The notes under the pieces were generated by a model. It was not told the origin of the DNA. It was given only the letters and a program-made list of their open reading frames with translations, and did no database searches. Below, in pieces: positions 10,074-20,995 of a DNA stretch of 64,000 nucleotides. Numbering within the stretch: position 1 is the first letter of the stretch; every line of letters starts with the position of its first letter. Made by a program: the position numbers and the translations under genes. The DNA lies in assembly GCA_011009095.1 (NCBI GenBank), contig VTPC01091259.1, forward strand, positions 159,645 to 223,644. The letters are read 5' to 3'. The DNA comes from Ignelater luminosus. Taxonomy: Eukaryota; Arthropoda; Insecta; Coleoptera; Elateridae.

Positions 10074-10480
10074 AATTTTCATATTCGTGGCCTTTTGAAA
10101 TATTTCCCAGATTCGATTACTCTTTCCTCTACTACAGTAATTTAAGGAAGCAAGTGTGCAGTACACCGTCGCTTTTTCCGCATCATTTTCAACATTTCTG
10201 TGCTCTCAGGACCTCGTGTTGTGTGTCCTTTTGTTGGTGGTCTTTTTATTATTTTACTTCTTTCAAAGGCTTCAGGGATTTATCGTTTTCTCTTCTCTCT
10301 CGGATTCCGTTGTATATTTCGTAAACATTTCTAAGGTAAGCAACTCTTAAAATCCTAAGCAGTCCGTTGTGTTGCCTATGCTTGCGGACCGCGAAACGAG
10401 GTCATTCACCTCAACGGATCGGAGGCAGTCCACTTATCAGTCCTTCTTTGTTAATAAATTGTAATTATTACAGTACTTAC
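10074..10480 (+). other. unidentified promoter/LTR-like segment
   Basis: A pyrimidine-rich, moderately GC-rich block unlike its A+T-rich surroundings. It holds a 64-codon hydrophobic frame (10156-10350), a donor-like AAGGTAAGCA at 10333-10342, a GC-rich word group 'ttgcggaccgcgaaacgag', then AATAAATTGTAATTATTACA. The layout recalls the A1/A2 repeats (exon, donor, GC-rich stretch, polyadenylation-like tail), but I see no sequence match to them. Confidence 0.2.
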
Positions 10481-11329
10481 TTAATGATTAAATCTTTACA
10501 CAGTTAACTTTTTTTATTATTTAATCAAAACTTTATCCTTTTCTATCGAATTATAAAACTCATCAAACGCACATTGTACATCATTCCTCTTTGACAGAAA
10601 TTAAAAAAGAAGTTTTTTTAAAATTCACAACTTAAGCTGTAACCGTCTACATAGTGAAGTATAAAAATGTATCTCGGACTAAGCACGCGTATAATCAAAC
10701 AATTAAACTAACTTACCTTAAGTCAAGTTCTACTATAATTACACGAAGTGTTTAAACCCAGATACCAATTTAGATTCTACCAAAGAAATTCAATCTTTTT
10801 TCTTCTATCTCCAGATTTAAGTTGTAAATATTATATTTTGCTAGAAAGTGAATGATTGACAAATGTTGGCGCGTCCGGTAGGTTGTTTGAATATCACCTA
10901 CCCTAAATAACGTGATAAATGTAAAAATTGTAGAATTACCTACATAGTGAATCATAGAGCTATCTTGGATTAACTACTTTCTATGATTACAATAGAACTT
11001 CACTTCGTTTAATTGTCCATTTAACAGCAAATTAGGATGGTAATCTTCTTCATACTGCAAGTAATTAGGTTGCGGAAAAATCGTTTTCATTTAATGCTTT
11101 CTGAGCAATAAACTTGGAATTTCTTACCATTAATTAAAAGGGAAAACAAACAAGAAAAATTAATATTTCTGCCTTTGTTGAATTTCGACTATATATATTT
11201 TTATATCCGAGGTTAAGTGGAAGAACAGCTCTACTAATTTCGATTGAACTCTGATCCTCGATATTTATTGTAATTTTATTTATAATCTTGCTATCATGTT
11301 ATCTATTACATTTCTGTTACTCATTATAC
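10481..11329. other. A+T-rich DNA, nothing recognised
   Basis: Only short incidental frames, including a 61-codon minus-strand frame at 10770-10955 with no recognisable motif. Confidence 0.4.
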
Positions 11330-11700
11330 AGCAGCGGTCCGAAACTCAACCGTTTCCGAGATACAGTGTGTTGAACTTTTATTTAAAATTTCTTGTTTCT
11401 TCAATATCTTAAAAACAAGGTGAGGTATTGGAATGAAATGTTCTACTTGCTTGTTACCTTAGGGCGTCTACTATTTTGAATAGTTCTGTGTTTAATATCC
11501 TTACCAAATGGGGGTAAAATACGAAAGCTCATTACCCTAAAGAAGATTGTTATGCCAGTGAAAAATTCAAAAACTTTGCTATTTTTGGAATCAATAACCG
11601 ATTTGGCAAACAAGTCGCTCTTGAATTTTTTCTGTAGAGTGTGTCGCTTTCGAGTCAAGTTGCATTTGTCAAACCTTATCGTTATCGTAAAAACAGGATG
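11330..11700 (+). repeat. dispersed repeat R5, copy 1
   Basis: Matches 41490-41810 in the same orientation. Shared blocks include 'gatacagtg', 'tttcttgtttc(t/c)tcaatat', 'c(a/t)actattttgaatagtt(t/c)tg(t/c)gtttaa(t/c)atccttat', 'ga(a/t)tgttatgcc' and 'ttctgta...'. Related but shorter pieces occur at 14225-14345 and 14680-14760. In the second copy the repeat sits beside a mariner-like transposase tail, so it is probably the noncoding flank of a mariner family. Confidence 0.55.
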
Positions 11701-11935
11701 AAATTGCAGGGTTCGCACTTTCCATTGCAAATCGTATTTATTGCCTTTTCTAGGTTTTCCATGACATTTTTCTGAAAACTCAATGTACCTATTACTATCC
11801 AAAGACCAATAATACCGATAGCATTTATCGGTCGTGTCTTGTATGTATTGTAAGAAAACAAAATAAATTATACCCAGCGGACTTCAATGGTTAAGTTGAT
11901 GAATGTTTCAGATGCCTAAGTGACTGGAATTGCAC
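11701..11935. other. nothing recognised
   Basis: Only part of an incidental minus-strand frame (11443-11802, 119 codons) that overlaps repeat R5 and has no domain. Confidence 0.4.
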
Positions 11936-12362
11936 TGCTGCTTAGCACTGCCAGCGTAATTACCTCTAAATCAACCTAGTCTTTAAGGCAATTAATTGGT
12001 GTTTTCAAATAAAAACAAAATATGTCGTCTAAATTAGATATACCAATATGGAAAAATCATTAATCAAAACATGGCGCTAAATTTCGTCAAAATTTAGTAT
12101 TTGTTAAGTTACAATTAATGTGTAACTTATTTTAAGAGAAATCGCATTCCGATTCCGTCCGATTTATAAAATGCATTTCTCACCGCACCCCATATTACAA
12201 TTTATATTCCACCATTAGAATTAGTTACAATTAAGTCATAATATTAATCTTTGCTTCGTTAGTGGGACAAACCGTAAAATTGCTCCCCACTAAATCCGTT
12301 CGCTCCTACCCGAAGCACTCCCACTACGATTAGTTTGTCAGCATGGGGAGAAACCGTACGAG

Positions 12363-12370
12363 TATATAAG
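12363..12370 (+). promoter_or_regulatory. TATA box of repeat A2
   Basis: TATATAAG, 94 bases before the ATG at 12457, in the same context (AAGCAAA follows) as in copy A1. Confidence 0.5.
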
Positions 12371-12456
12371 CAAACACCCGACCGATAAAGAGTTAGTTGT
12401 TGCAGTTACATTAAAACAGCTTTCTGAATACAACAGCCGAACAACCCGAGATCAGA

Positions 12457-12480
12457 ATGAGTATCCAAGGATTGGTAAGT
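12457..12480 (+). other. conserved ATG micro-exon with splice donor, repeat A2
   Basis: ATG followed by codons S-I-Q-G-L and then GGTAAGTAC, identical in peptide and donor to 2266-2289. Third codon positions differ (ATT/ATC, GGG/GGA), which would fit conservation of the peptide rather than of the DNA alone. Confidence 0.45.
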
Positions 12481-12567
12481 ACTCTGGTAAGCCATAAAGG
12501 TGCCCTATCCTGCTCACCGCTCTAACTATTCCTTCTTACCGTCGCCCTGCATCACCTGCTTGTAGTT

Positions 12568-12760
12568 TGACTGTCGTCGTTGGCGGCCGAGCCGGTCCGT
12601 CGTTGCTGGACAGCGCCTTTCCCGTTCCTTACTCTAAGCTTGGGGTGTGACTGTCGTCGTTCGAACTGGTCCGTCGCCTGTCACCCTACAAGGCAGCTAC
12701 CCCGATGTCGTCGTTGACGGTCGAGCCGGCCCGTCGTCGCTGGGTAGCTCCGTTCTCGAC
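12568..12760 (+). repeat. degenerate internal repeats of A2
   Basis: Three imperfect units containing 'tgtcgtcgtt' and 'ggtccgtcg(t)' start near 12568, 12649 and 12703. They occupy the same position as the 152-bp tandem duplication of A1 but with a different unit. Confidence 0.6.
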
Positions 12761-13285
12761 CAACCCTTACTACCCTCCTTCTTTAGGGCACCAGACCCTG
12801 TCCGCAACCCGTACATCCAACCCTTTTGGTTTCACTTCGTCCCCGCTTGCTGCACTGCTTGGATATAATTAGTAAGTTTTGGTTTGTACCTGTTTGCTTG
12901 TATATTTTCTGTGTGTTTGCTTGTATTTATAGACATTGTTTGGGTTACATTGGTGTTTTATTTTATTGTAAGCTCTGCAGCAGTGTCATTCCAGTCAGTC
13001 GACCTTTGAAGTATCTCCAACGCAGCTATCCGTGAGCCCTCGTCTGATTACTTCAAGAAACAGTTAACTTCAAGTCATAATCGTAATGGAACGAATATAA
13101 TCTGGACATTCTTTCAGACAGAGAAAGTAGAACAATTTTCAAGCTACGGATATCACAGTACGGTATAATGCTAAAAATTTAGTAATTTCACTGCCTTTCA
13201 GTACGCAGACGGATGTCTGCTCCATCACAATTATGACATGAAGTTAGCTGCCTTTTCACTCTATTAACCTTACAGAAGAAAAATC

Positions 13286-13380
13286 AAAGCCAGTTGATTG
13301 TGAAACAAAGTACCGACACCAAACAAAAGACGATCCTAAATTGAGCTCAATAACGATTTTTTCTTCGTTAAAAGAGCTGT
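13286..13380 (+). repeat. left arm of inverted repeat around assembly gap
   Basis: From 'aaagccagttgattgtga' to 'cgattttttcttcgtt', about 90 bases pair with 13815-13901 on the opposite strand with few mismatches. The two arms flank the run of N. Confidence 0.85.
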
Positions 13381-13532
13381 TGTTCCACATCAAATTTGAC
13401 AAGTCTAAACGTCAGTTTATAAGTTTGAGGTTATTAGAATTTAGAGTTTAGAAAAATGTAGTTATCATTGCCTTGTTGTTGCATATTATTCTTTATGCTT
13501 TGCAAAACAAGTGTATTTCCTATTTCCTCCGA

Positions 13533-13809
13533 NNNNNNNNNNNNNNNNNNNNNNNNNNNNNNNNNNNNNNNNNNNNNNNNNNNNNNNNNNNNNNNNNNNN
13601 NNNNNNNNNNNNNNNNNNNNNNNNNNNNNNNNNNNNNNNNNNNNNNNNNNNNNNNNNNNNNNNNNNNNNNNNNNNNNNNNNNNNNNNNNNNNNNNNNNNN
13701 NNNNNNNNNNNNNNNNNNNNNNNNNNNNNNNNNNNNNNNNNNNNNNNNNNNNNNNNNNNNNNNNNNNNNNNNNNNNNNNNNNNNNNNNNNNNNNNNNNNN
13801 NNNNNNNNN
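13533..13809. other. assembly gap (277 N)
   Basis: All N. Open frames spanning it are artefacts of the undefined bases. Confidence 1.
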
Positions 13810-13814
13810 TGCCT

Positions 13815-13901
13815 CTAGCGGAGAAAACATCGTTATTGTGCTCAATTTGCGATCGTCTTTTGTTTGGTGTCGGTACTTTGTCTCACAATCAACTGGCTTT
13901 G
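13815..13901 (-). repeat. right arm of inverted repeat around assembly gap
   Basis: Inverse of 13286-13380: 'tttgtttggtgtcggtactttg' (split here as tttgtttggtg and tcggtactttg) and 'tcaactggcttt' are exact or near exact. Confidence 0.85.
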
Positions 13902-14097
13902 GGCTGAATAACTGTTAATACCAACTTTATCAAGAGGTTACCGTTCCGTATGCGTCAATTGTCTCTATCCTGCTTTTAATTAACGTTTGTCATATATTTG
14001 TTCATGATTGTCGGAAATTTTTCAAGTCAGATTTAAACAATAAAAATTAAGGAAAAATCACTTTAAAAATTGTTCCGTTTTTATTGGTAATGTCAGA

Positions 14098-14222
14098 CAA
14101 AATAATTAAACTCCCTGACTTTTATTTGTACTTATTTCTCTAGTTCCATGACTTTTTTCTATTACATTTTTCCCTGACTTTTCCAGGTTTTCCCTGTTTT
14201 CCAGGCGAGACCAAACCCTGGA
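14098..14222 (+). repeat. 'ccctgacttttccagg' repeat segment
   Basis: Several imperfect phrases (ctccctgactttta, ttccatgacttttt, tccctgacttttccagg, ttttccctgttttccagg). Segments of this type are scattered in many insect assemblies, in my recollection, usually as part of DNA transposons. No coding content. Confidence 0.35.
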
Positions 14223-14371
14223 TTATTCGCATTACATTATTTGACAGAAATTAAGCCTACTTTGCCGTGTAACACTTTTCCCTAAAGATCGCCGTTTTCG
14301 AGATGCAGGATCTTAAAGTCTAACTTACAATTTCTTATTTCAATTGACCTTTGACAACTTTTTCCGCCAAA

Positions 14372-14650
14372 CAAACAATAGCAATGTGGGGTTATGTATA
14401 CGTTATTTAATCAAAATTGCATTTAATATAGCATAAAGCAATTAAACACAACTGAAAGTATTTAAATCATTTAAGATAAAGAAGCCCGCCGCTACTAGTA
14501 ACAGCAATTCCGCATTCTGTGTTTAATCCTATTGGTTGAACTTCCTTTCGCGGATTTGTGGGAGTGACGTTACATCCACAACTTTTTGAAACTTCAGTAA
14601 TATTTTACTCGTAGTTTCCGCATCCAGAAAATTATGAAAAAACTAAGGGT
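14372..14650 (+). repeat. 280-bp direct repeat, left copy
   Basis: From 'caaacaatagcaatgtgggg' to 'aactaaggg', nearly identical to 15671-15941. Differences include a 7-base indel at 'aagcccgccgctactag' versus 'aagctactag' and about ten substitutions. Confidence 0.9.
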
Positions 14651-15670
14651 TCTTGAGATATTGGCAAAAGAAAGAACATCTAAAGAAAACTTCAACACTC
14701 TGTATCTCAAAAACGGTTGAGTTACAGAGTAATGTTTCTTGGACTCTTTTTGTTTGTTTTGGCTCTAGAATAAGCCCTTAAAATCTCTTAATAGTAACAA
14801 GTTATTACAAACAGCAAGTATTATTTTACAACAAACAACAGATTGTTGGCAACTGAATGTCTTTTGTTTTCCAAAGCAATCTAGATCATTTTTACTGAAA
14901 GCTTTAAAACAAAAACAATTTTTTCGTTGTAACTTCTTAGTTTTAAAAGATAAGTATATCAAACCTGGTATTGTTAAAAAGAAAATTAAGAGCACTTTCT
15001 ATTAATGTCAGTGATTTTTCTGCGTGATTGCTGTAGTTGATTTTCAAGAGACTGCATAGATTAACTAAAAAATCAGTCTTTTTTAAGACTACAGAAAATA
15101 TACACACGCATGTACATGTTTATTATCTAAATATTCTACATACATAAATATATTATAGCAACTGGTGTTTCAACATAACCTCAAATGGTAAGATAATCTC
15201 CTGAAATCTTTAATGATTGTTACAGACTTTGCTATTTATTGGAATTATGAAAGCTAGTTATGTTAAAGGTGATTCAGATAATCTTTCTCGTGTTGATATG
15301 AACACAATTAAATATTTTTATGCACAAAACCCAAACGTTTAGAGTGAAAAAACTACCGAAAACCATAATTCTCTCACACTTAGCTTGCCAAGAATATTTA
15401 AAAAAAAGTGTTTGTTGGATGTGAACACTTACTGTTACACCAAGCTACAAAACAACGTCGCGCTATTATATTCCTGCTTTGCATATTTATTATTTACAGT
15501 TGTAACAATTATACACGAATGAGTAAATTAAACAAAACCTTTGTCTTTCCTCATAATATACATGAATGGGTTTATTTAGTTCAGACTTAAAAGTGTCTTT
15601 TTTGATTTAGCCTTTCTTCTAGATATTTATTATCACATGGTTAAGTAGTTTGTATACAAAACAGTACCAG
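14651..15670. other. spacer between the two 280-bp direct repeats
   Basis: About 1.0 kb, A+T-rich. It begins with an R5-like phrase ('ctgtatctcaaaaacggttgagtta', with a longer run not shown) and contains a 76-codon minus-strand frame (14765-14995) without recognisable domains. No primer-binding site or polypurine tract identified. Confidence 0.5.
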
Positions 15671-15941
15671 CAAGCAATACCAATGTGAGGTTATGTATAC
15701 GTTATTTAATTAAATTGCATTTAATGTAGCATAAAGCAATTAAACACAACTGAAAGTATTTAAATCATTTAAGATAAAGAAGCTACTAGTAACAGCAATT
15801 CCGCATTCTGTGTTTAATCCTATTGATTGAACTTCCTTTCGCGGATTTGTGGGAGTGACGTTACATCTACAACTTTTTGAAACTTCAGTAATATTTTACT
15901 CGTAGTTTCCGCATCCAGAAAATTCTGAAAAAATTAAGGGT
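15671..15941 (+). repeat. 280-bp direct repeat, right copy
   Basis: Matches 14372-14650 at roughly 95% by eye, same orientation, starting 1,299 bases later. Confidence 0.9.
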
Positions 15942-16066
15942 GATCTAAATTGGAACCTTAGCTTTCATTTAAAGATTTAAAGAAAAATTATGAAAATACC
16001 TCATTGTATGTATTAATATTTCATATTCATATTGCACGTTACGTGCCCAATTTAAGGCGCTACAAA

Positions 16067-16323
16067 TAGGTAGGCAACACACTTTGAATGTCATGGGTAT
16101 CTTCCAATTTTTAAAAGGAATAGCTATGGAAAACAAAAAACTCAAAAATTATTAGTATGAATTGCTGTTTTTTATTCATATTAGCAATTATCTAACCTTA
16201 TATTACATGCAATGACTAATGACATCTTATTTTGTATAGCTTTGATCTTTAGTTATTTAAGAAATTTAAAAAACGAAAGTTACATATGAGATTCGGCCGT
16301 TTGCCATATGTGTTGCCTACCTA
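16067..16323. mobile_element. small MITE-like element, 257 bp
   Basis: TAGGTAGGCAACACA at 16067-16081 is exactly inverted at 16309-16323. The interior is A+T-rich and noncoding. Flanks do not give a clear target duplication. Confidence 0.45.
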
Positions 16324-18479
16324 AATATAGCAACATAAATTAGCCATACTAAAAAACTGTGTTTTATACCGGCAGCAAGGAGAATTTATTATTCTATTAA
16401 AATGTCGACAAATCTAACTGAAATTTAAACCTGGTAGATTCATCTTTAGAAATACAAGACATTTCTAATTAACTTTTCTCGTTTCGCAGAAAAATCAAAT
16501 GAAAAATAAAATATTAACCAACACAGCGGCTATAATGGATATAACATTTAATACATTTTTTTCTATATCTGTGGAATAAGAATCGTGTATCTAAGGAGCC
16601 GTTTTTATTGGTTTTAACTCCTTTTCCGAATAATTTTGCGAGGGTATAAAACGCGACTGGAATAGCAATACTGAAATCACCTTTATAGACAGTTAACAAA
16701 AGTTTGGACAACGAGTCTAACTTAAATACGAATAAAAGGAAAGTTTCTAACAAACATAACGAAGGGAATAAAATAAACAAGTTATCGAAGTGCGAAGAAA
16801 AGTTTGTAGTTTTGAAAATTAGGGAGTGGCTCATCGACTCGTATAGTGAAATGTTCGCTGCTGCTTGACAGGAAACGTCGTCAGTAACTGTCGTAGCGGA
16901 AGCTTATTGTAGAAGCTTTTACTGATCCTAGTATATTTCGATTTTTGTTTACGTTTTGACTACAAAGATTCAACTGTTTGATTGATACGGGTTTCGCTGA
17001 ATACCAATGTGTATCCGATTTTCTAACGGTTGCGTAGGAACATATGATGATATTCGGCTTCCAGAATATGTTAAATTTTCACGTGAATGAGGTAAAATAC
17101 TTTCAAACACATCCTTTTTCCGCCAATTCGAAACGACGAAAATAAAAATGAAAGAGACAGTCAATAGTTATTTATTAGTAAAGTTCTATAAATTATTTGT
17201 GTTCTTAATTCGAAGGAAGATTTACGCAGATAAATTTGATAATTGAAAGTTTATCAGCAATTGTAACTTGAAAGAAACCATTTAGTGAATATTAGACTAG
17301 TTTGGAATAGAAATTCAAGTTTTCATGCGACATACAAATACTCAATTATAATAAAAACACGTAAAGATATCAAAATGGGCATACTAATATACCTAGAATC
17401 TGTATTAGAAATGTTTAATTTACGCCCGTCATTGAAAGTAGGTCTTCTAGCTGTCAGTTGAGAACGGAAAGTTGACGTTTGCAGCTGAGCGAGCAGAAAA
17501 ATCTTTGCCGCTTGCCAAGCTGAATGTAAGATTTCCTGGTACGGTATAAAAATAAAAAAAAATACCTTGAAAACGGTATAGCACACAGAATGAAAAAGTA
17601 TTTCTATCTTCTTTTTGCTCATTTTTGAAATGATCGTAAAAAAAAAGCAAAGTTTGAACACAAAAAGTAGCACTTTCTGCTCTTAAGATGGATATTCTTG
17701 AAGGTATGTTGGATACTTTTAACAGCATACTGAGAGGTACAAAAAAAACAAGCTTTATGACTGGTTCTTTCTTGAAACCGCAAGACCTTAAAGTTGATGT
17801 CACACTGTTTGGTTGCCACTTTGATAGTAATTAGAATAAATCAAGTCTAAGTAGGTATGTAATACTTCAGTGTCAATTAGAATCTATTTTACTGAAGGAA
17901 CAGAAAATTAGAAGATGCTAAATGGTGAGAAGCTCAGATTACCAACAAGATAACAACAAAAAGCATTTAAGTAATCTAGATAACCAAACCAAAATTGGTG
18001 TTTGTATTTTCAATGACTGACAAGTTATCTAAGACAAGTTGCCTCAAAGAGTCATTTGAAGAGCTTTGTTAAGGAAGCAAAATCAGATAGAAGTTTGTAT
18101 AAACTTCCGCCTTATATTAAAATTTGATGGTCAAGCTTTAAGGTACCCTATATATTTATTATATTGCATTTTACCTTATTATTAGTTTTGCTAGAGAATG
18201 TAGGGTACCGCACATTCATGAAACACCATGATATCCTAAACAATACAACGTGACCTGACGTATATCGTCGGCTTAGTTTCGAAACCTCCTTAGTCTGGAT
18301 TTTTTCGTCTATTCATACACAGCTTTCTGCAAAACCGCATACGTCCTAATACTTCAGATGTTGATTATTAGACCTCGGATTTTTAAGCAAATGCTTATTA
18401 GTTAATATTAGATATACATTCGTGAAATTAAAAATGGGCATGTTTCAGGTAATTTTAAAGACAATGTGCCACACTTATA
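16324..18479. other. 2.1 kb without a recognisable gene
   Basis: A+T-rich. Overlapping minus-strand frames of 106-118 codons (16514-16834, 17323-17819) show no domain, no strong codon pattern and many Phe/Leu/Lys codons expected from composition. A GC-richer patch at 17455-17525 is not identified. A block near 18170-18300 has paired 'ggtaccct'/'agggtacc' words around 45 bases apart. Confidence 0.4.
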
Positions 18480-18489
18480 AATCCTGATT

Positions 18490-18582
18490 ATGCTTATTTC
18501 AACATGTTTATGCTTATTTTCTGAATTTGTGCTTGTTTGTACTTATTTGTGCTTATTCGTGCTTAACTTGCTTTTTTATGTC
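18490..18582 (+). repeat. degenerate minisatellite, unit about 'tgcttattt'
   Basis: Imperfect copies of (t)gcttatttg/tgtgcttat/tgtacttat run from 'atgcttatttc' to 'cgtgcttaactt'. It lies some 700 bases upstream of the hAT-like exon and may be a subterminal array of that element, which is inference. Confidence 0.5.
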
Positions 18583-18589
18583 TATTTTT

Positions 18590-19263
18590 CTTTTTCATCT
18601 CAAAACTTAGAGCCTCGAATAAATTACAAATATTTCCATTCTTTTATGTGAATACACTTTCGAAAGGGACATATTCTCCTAACTGTACACTATTGCAATT
18701 AAGTAAAAAGTAGGTAGAAAGTACTTATTTAAAATTCATGGGTAGAGGTCGTTCGGGATTAGGAAATAGTTATTTTTGAAAGAAAATTCAGGTGCAGGTA
18801 ATCATATAAATTGACAAAGAAGTTTTTAGGTTTATTTTACAACAACTACAGGTACATACCAATTCTTGCAAAATGAGAGACACATGATAGGCTTTGAATA
18901 CTTTAAATAGAGACGTAAAGTATAATACATTTTTGTGCTAATCTTCACAGGAAAGACTATTTGAAATATAAGGTGTTTATACACGATATGTATTGTGTGT
19001 GTATTAAGAAAATGTACTTTACTTAAATATATTTTTACTTCAAAAATTTGTTTGCTACTTCGCTAAGGAATTTTAAAAGGGCCTACCAAATCCTGTTTAT
19101 TAGTTATCGCTGCTTCTTCTTTTCAACAGATAAAAGCCATGCACTCCAAATTTAAAATTATTATGCTGTAGTAATTCTGTGCTACCGGTAAAAGAAATAA
19201 TAACGCAGTACATAAGTTTGCAAGTCTAGCAGTTCAATTGTTTTAAAATTAGTGTCATACAAA
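18590..19263. other. A+T-rich DNA, nothing recognised
   Basis: Upstream flank of the hAT-like transposase fragment; no clear terminal inverted repeat. Confidence 0.4.
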
Positions 19264-19950
19264 ATGAGGGAAAGAAAACTCCCAAAAAATGTTTTAATAA
19301 AACAGTGGTTGAATGATTAGGACTCCTTTTCATCTGATGAGAACGTAATTTTTTCTAACCCTTGCAATAAAGAGGTAAGTAAATCGTACTCCTGTGATAA
19401 TTAGTTTATTTTTAATAATAGGCTTAGTCATTACTTTATGATATTACTAGTAAAAGTTTGTGGATAAATTCATAAATTACGAACCTTGTATTTTTTTATA
19501 CTCGTAAATGCATTTTACACTTTTAACGGGAAGTATTTATTTTATTATAATTGCACAATGTTTTGGATTTTTTTAGGTGTTCAGCAACAAAACACATCAA
19601 CTGCATCAACATGTTGAAACATCTGTGCATCAGGCTAGTGTCGCCAGAAAAACTAAATTGAAGCAGACGTTTCTAACAAAACAAGCCGATAAAAAGATGA
19701 ATTTGCTAGACTTGTGTCGTGCACTTATTGCTGTAAATATTCCTTGCAATACTGTAGAAAACTCAATTTTTAAGACATTTTTGTCAAAATATTGTGATCG
19801 CAATACTCCGAGTGAGTCAACGTTCCAAAAAAATTATCTGGATGTTTGTTACGATACCGCAATACAGCAGATAAGAGCACATATTGCTGGAGGGCCGATT
19901 TGGTTTTTAGTAGCTGTGAACTATGTTGCCAATTTCATACTATTCGGAAA
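19264..19950 (+). pseudogene. hAT-like transposase (CGGBP1-like N-terminus), two exons, truncated
   Basis: Exon 1 (19264-19374) starts MRERKLPKNVLIKQWLND; one in-frame TAG at 19318 breaks it. Its end, AAAGAG, is followed by a consensus GTAAGT donor. The acceptor TTTTTTTAG precedes exon 2 at 19577. Exon 2 reads HQLHQHVETSVHQ (zinc-finger-like H-x-x-H region of the BED/CGGBP1 type), then DLCRALIAVNIP, FKTFLSKYCDRNTPSEST and YDTAIQQIRAHI, all standard for the insect CGGBP1-like hAT proteins, followed by the region where the first catalytic D-E/T-T-D should come; here it reads GPIWFLVAVN and the motif is lost. Truncated about 19950 by the RTE LINE. A C-terminal piece of the same kind of protein lies at 63150-63480 on the other strand. 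Confidence 0.7.
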
Positions 19951-20157
19951 ATCATGCAGGACAACATATTCAAGGTGTGGGCATGATAATATCAAATAGA
20001 ATAGAAGATTAAATCACAAATTTTATACCGATCTCCGAAAGGATACTAGTAATTCAACTAAACATTGCTCCAGTGAAATTAAATATCGTACAGGTAACCA
20101 GACGAGGACATACAACAATTCTACAGCACATTAACAAACACTCGTGAGCCATTCAAG

Positions 20158-20560
20158 AAACATGACATGACTCTACTAATGGGAGACTTAAACGCAAAAA
20201 TCGGTCAATCAAGAAGCGAGGAACCGATTGGAAACCGCGGGCTGGGCACCAGAAACGAGAGGAGACAAAGACTAAAATTATTTGTAGAAAAAGGTTATTT
20301 AATTCTTAATACCTTGTTCAAGCTACCACCACGATGGCTGTACACATGAGTTTCTCCACTAGACCAGGCAGGAAAAATAACTAGAAACCAAATCAATTAT
20401 ATGATGGTGAACAAAAAGTTCCAAAATAGATGTCTATTTGTTAAAACTTATCCAGGAGCAGATATATCATCAGATCACATACTCTTAGTGGGAACAAACA
20501 GAATAAAATTTAAGAAAATCACAAAGAAGAAGAGAAACAAGCGATGAAACATAACAAATC
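20158..20560 (+). pseudogene. LINE endonuclease domain (RTE type)
   Basis: Cleaves target DNA for LINE integration in intact elements. Visible catalytic blocks are MGDLNAKIG (Asp and Asn) and SSDHILL (Asp-His). The intact run is 60 codons (20167-20349), ended by a TGA after LPPRWLYT, where related proteins continue with W-x-S-P; the sequence then continues in frame in the same family. The first blocks (the R-W-x-G region) are missing because the 5' part is cut off at the hAT boundary. Confidence 0.65.
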
Positions 20561-20995
20561 TGAAAGATGAAGAAACTAGAAGGGCAGCGACAGAACTTCT
20601 ATCTGAAGCAGTAAAAAATTTAAAGGAAACAAATAATACGGAGGAATTACTTGACAGCATCAATACGATCTGTAATGAGATTGGTGATGCAATCTAATAG
20701 ATAAAAGAGTAAAAAAAAAACTGGATGACAGACGACATTCTTCAGCTCAAGGAAGAAACATGAAAAGTAAATAACAATAAATCAGCATACGATAAAATTC
20801 AAAGACAAATAAGAAGAAGCATGGCTTAAGGTGCAATGCGAAGAAATAGAACTTCTTTAACAAAAATACGACACATTCAACATGCATAAAAAGGTAAAAC
20901 TAGCGGCTGGTACCCAAAAAACCAAATATCCCAGCAAAATACACGATCAAAATGGGAACATCACAGAAAAAACAGAGGAGATGAAAATCTGAAGT

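Larger units (their letters stand above)
11936..13061 (+). mobile_element. LTR-like repeat, copy A2 (possible solo LTR)
   Basis: Second copy of the repeat at 1795-2980, direct orientation. It keeps the TATATAAGCAAA box (12363), the ATG-SIQGL-GTAAGT micro-exon (12457-12480), the tctttagggcacc block (12782), cgcttgctgcac, ttggtgttttatt and GTGAGCCCTCGTCTGA (13032). Divergence is large, with few runs over 15 bases, so the two insertions are old or come from different subfamilies. The A1 candidate primer-binding site is not present downstream. Confidence 0.55.

Noticed and set aside
13468-13918. Several open frames of 116-144 codons across the gap
   Set aside because: Nearly all residues come from undefined bases; they carry no information.
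16514-17819. Minus-strand frames of 106-118 codons as possible host exons
   Set aside because: Composition-driven Phe/Leu/Lys peptides without domains, start context or conserved splice structure.
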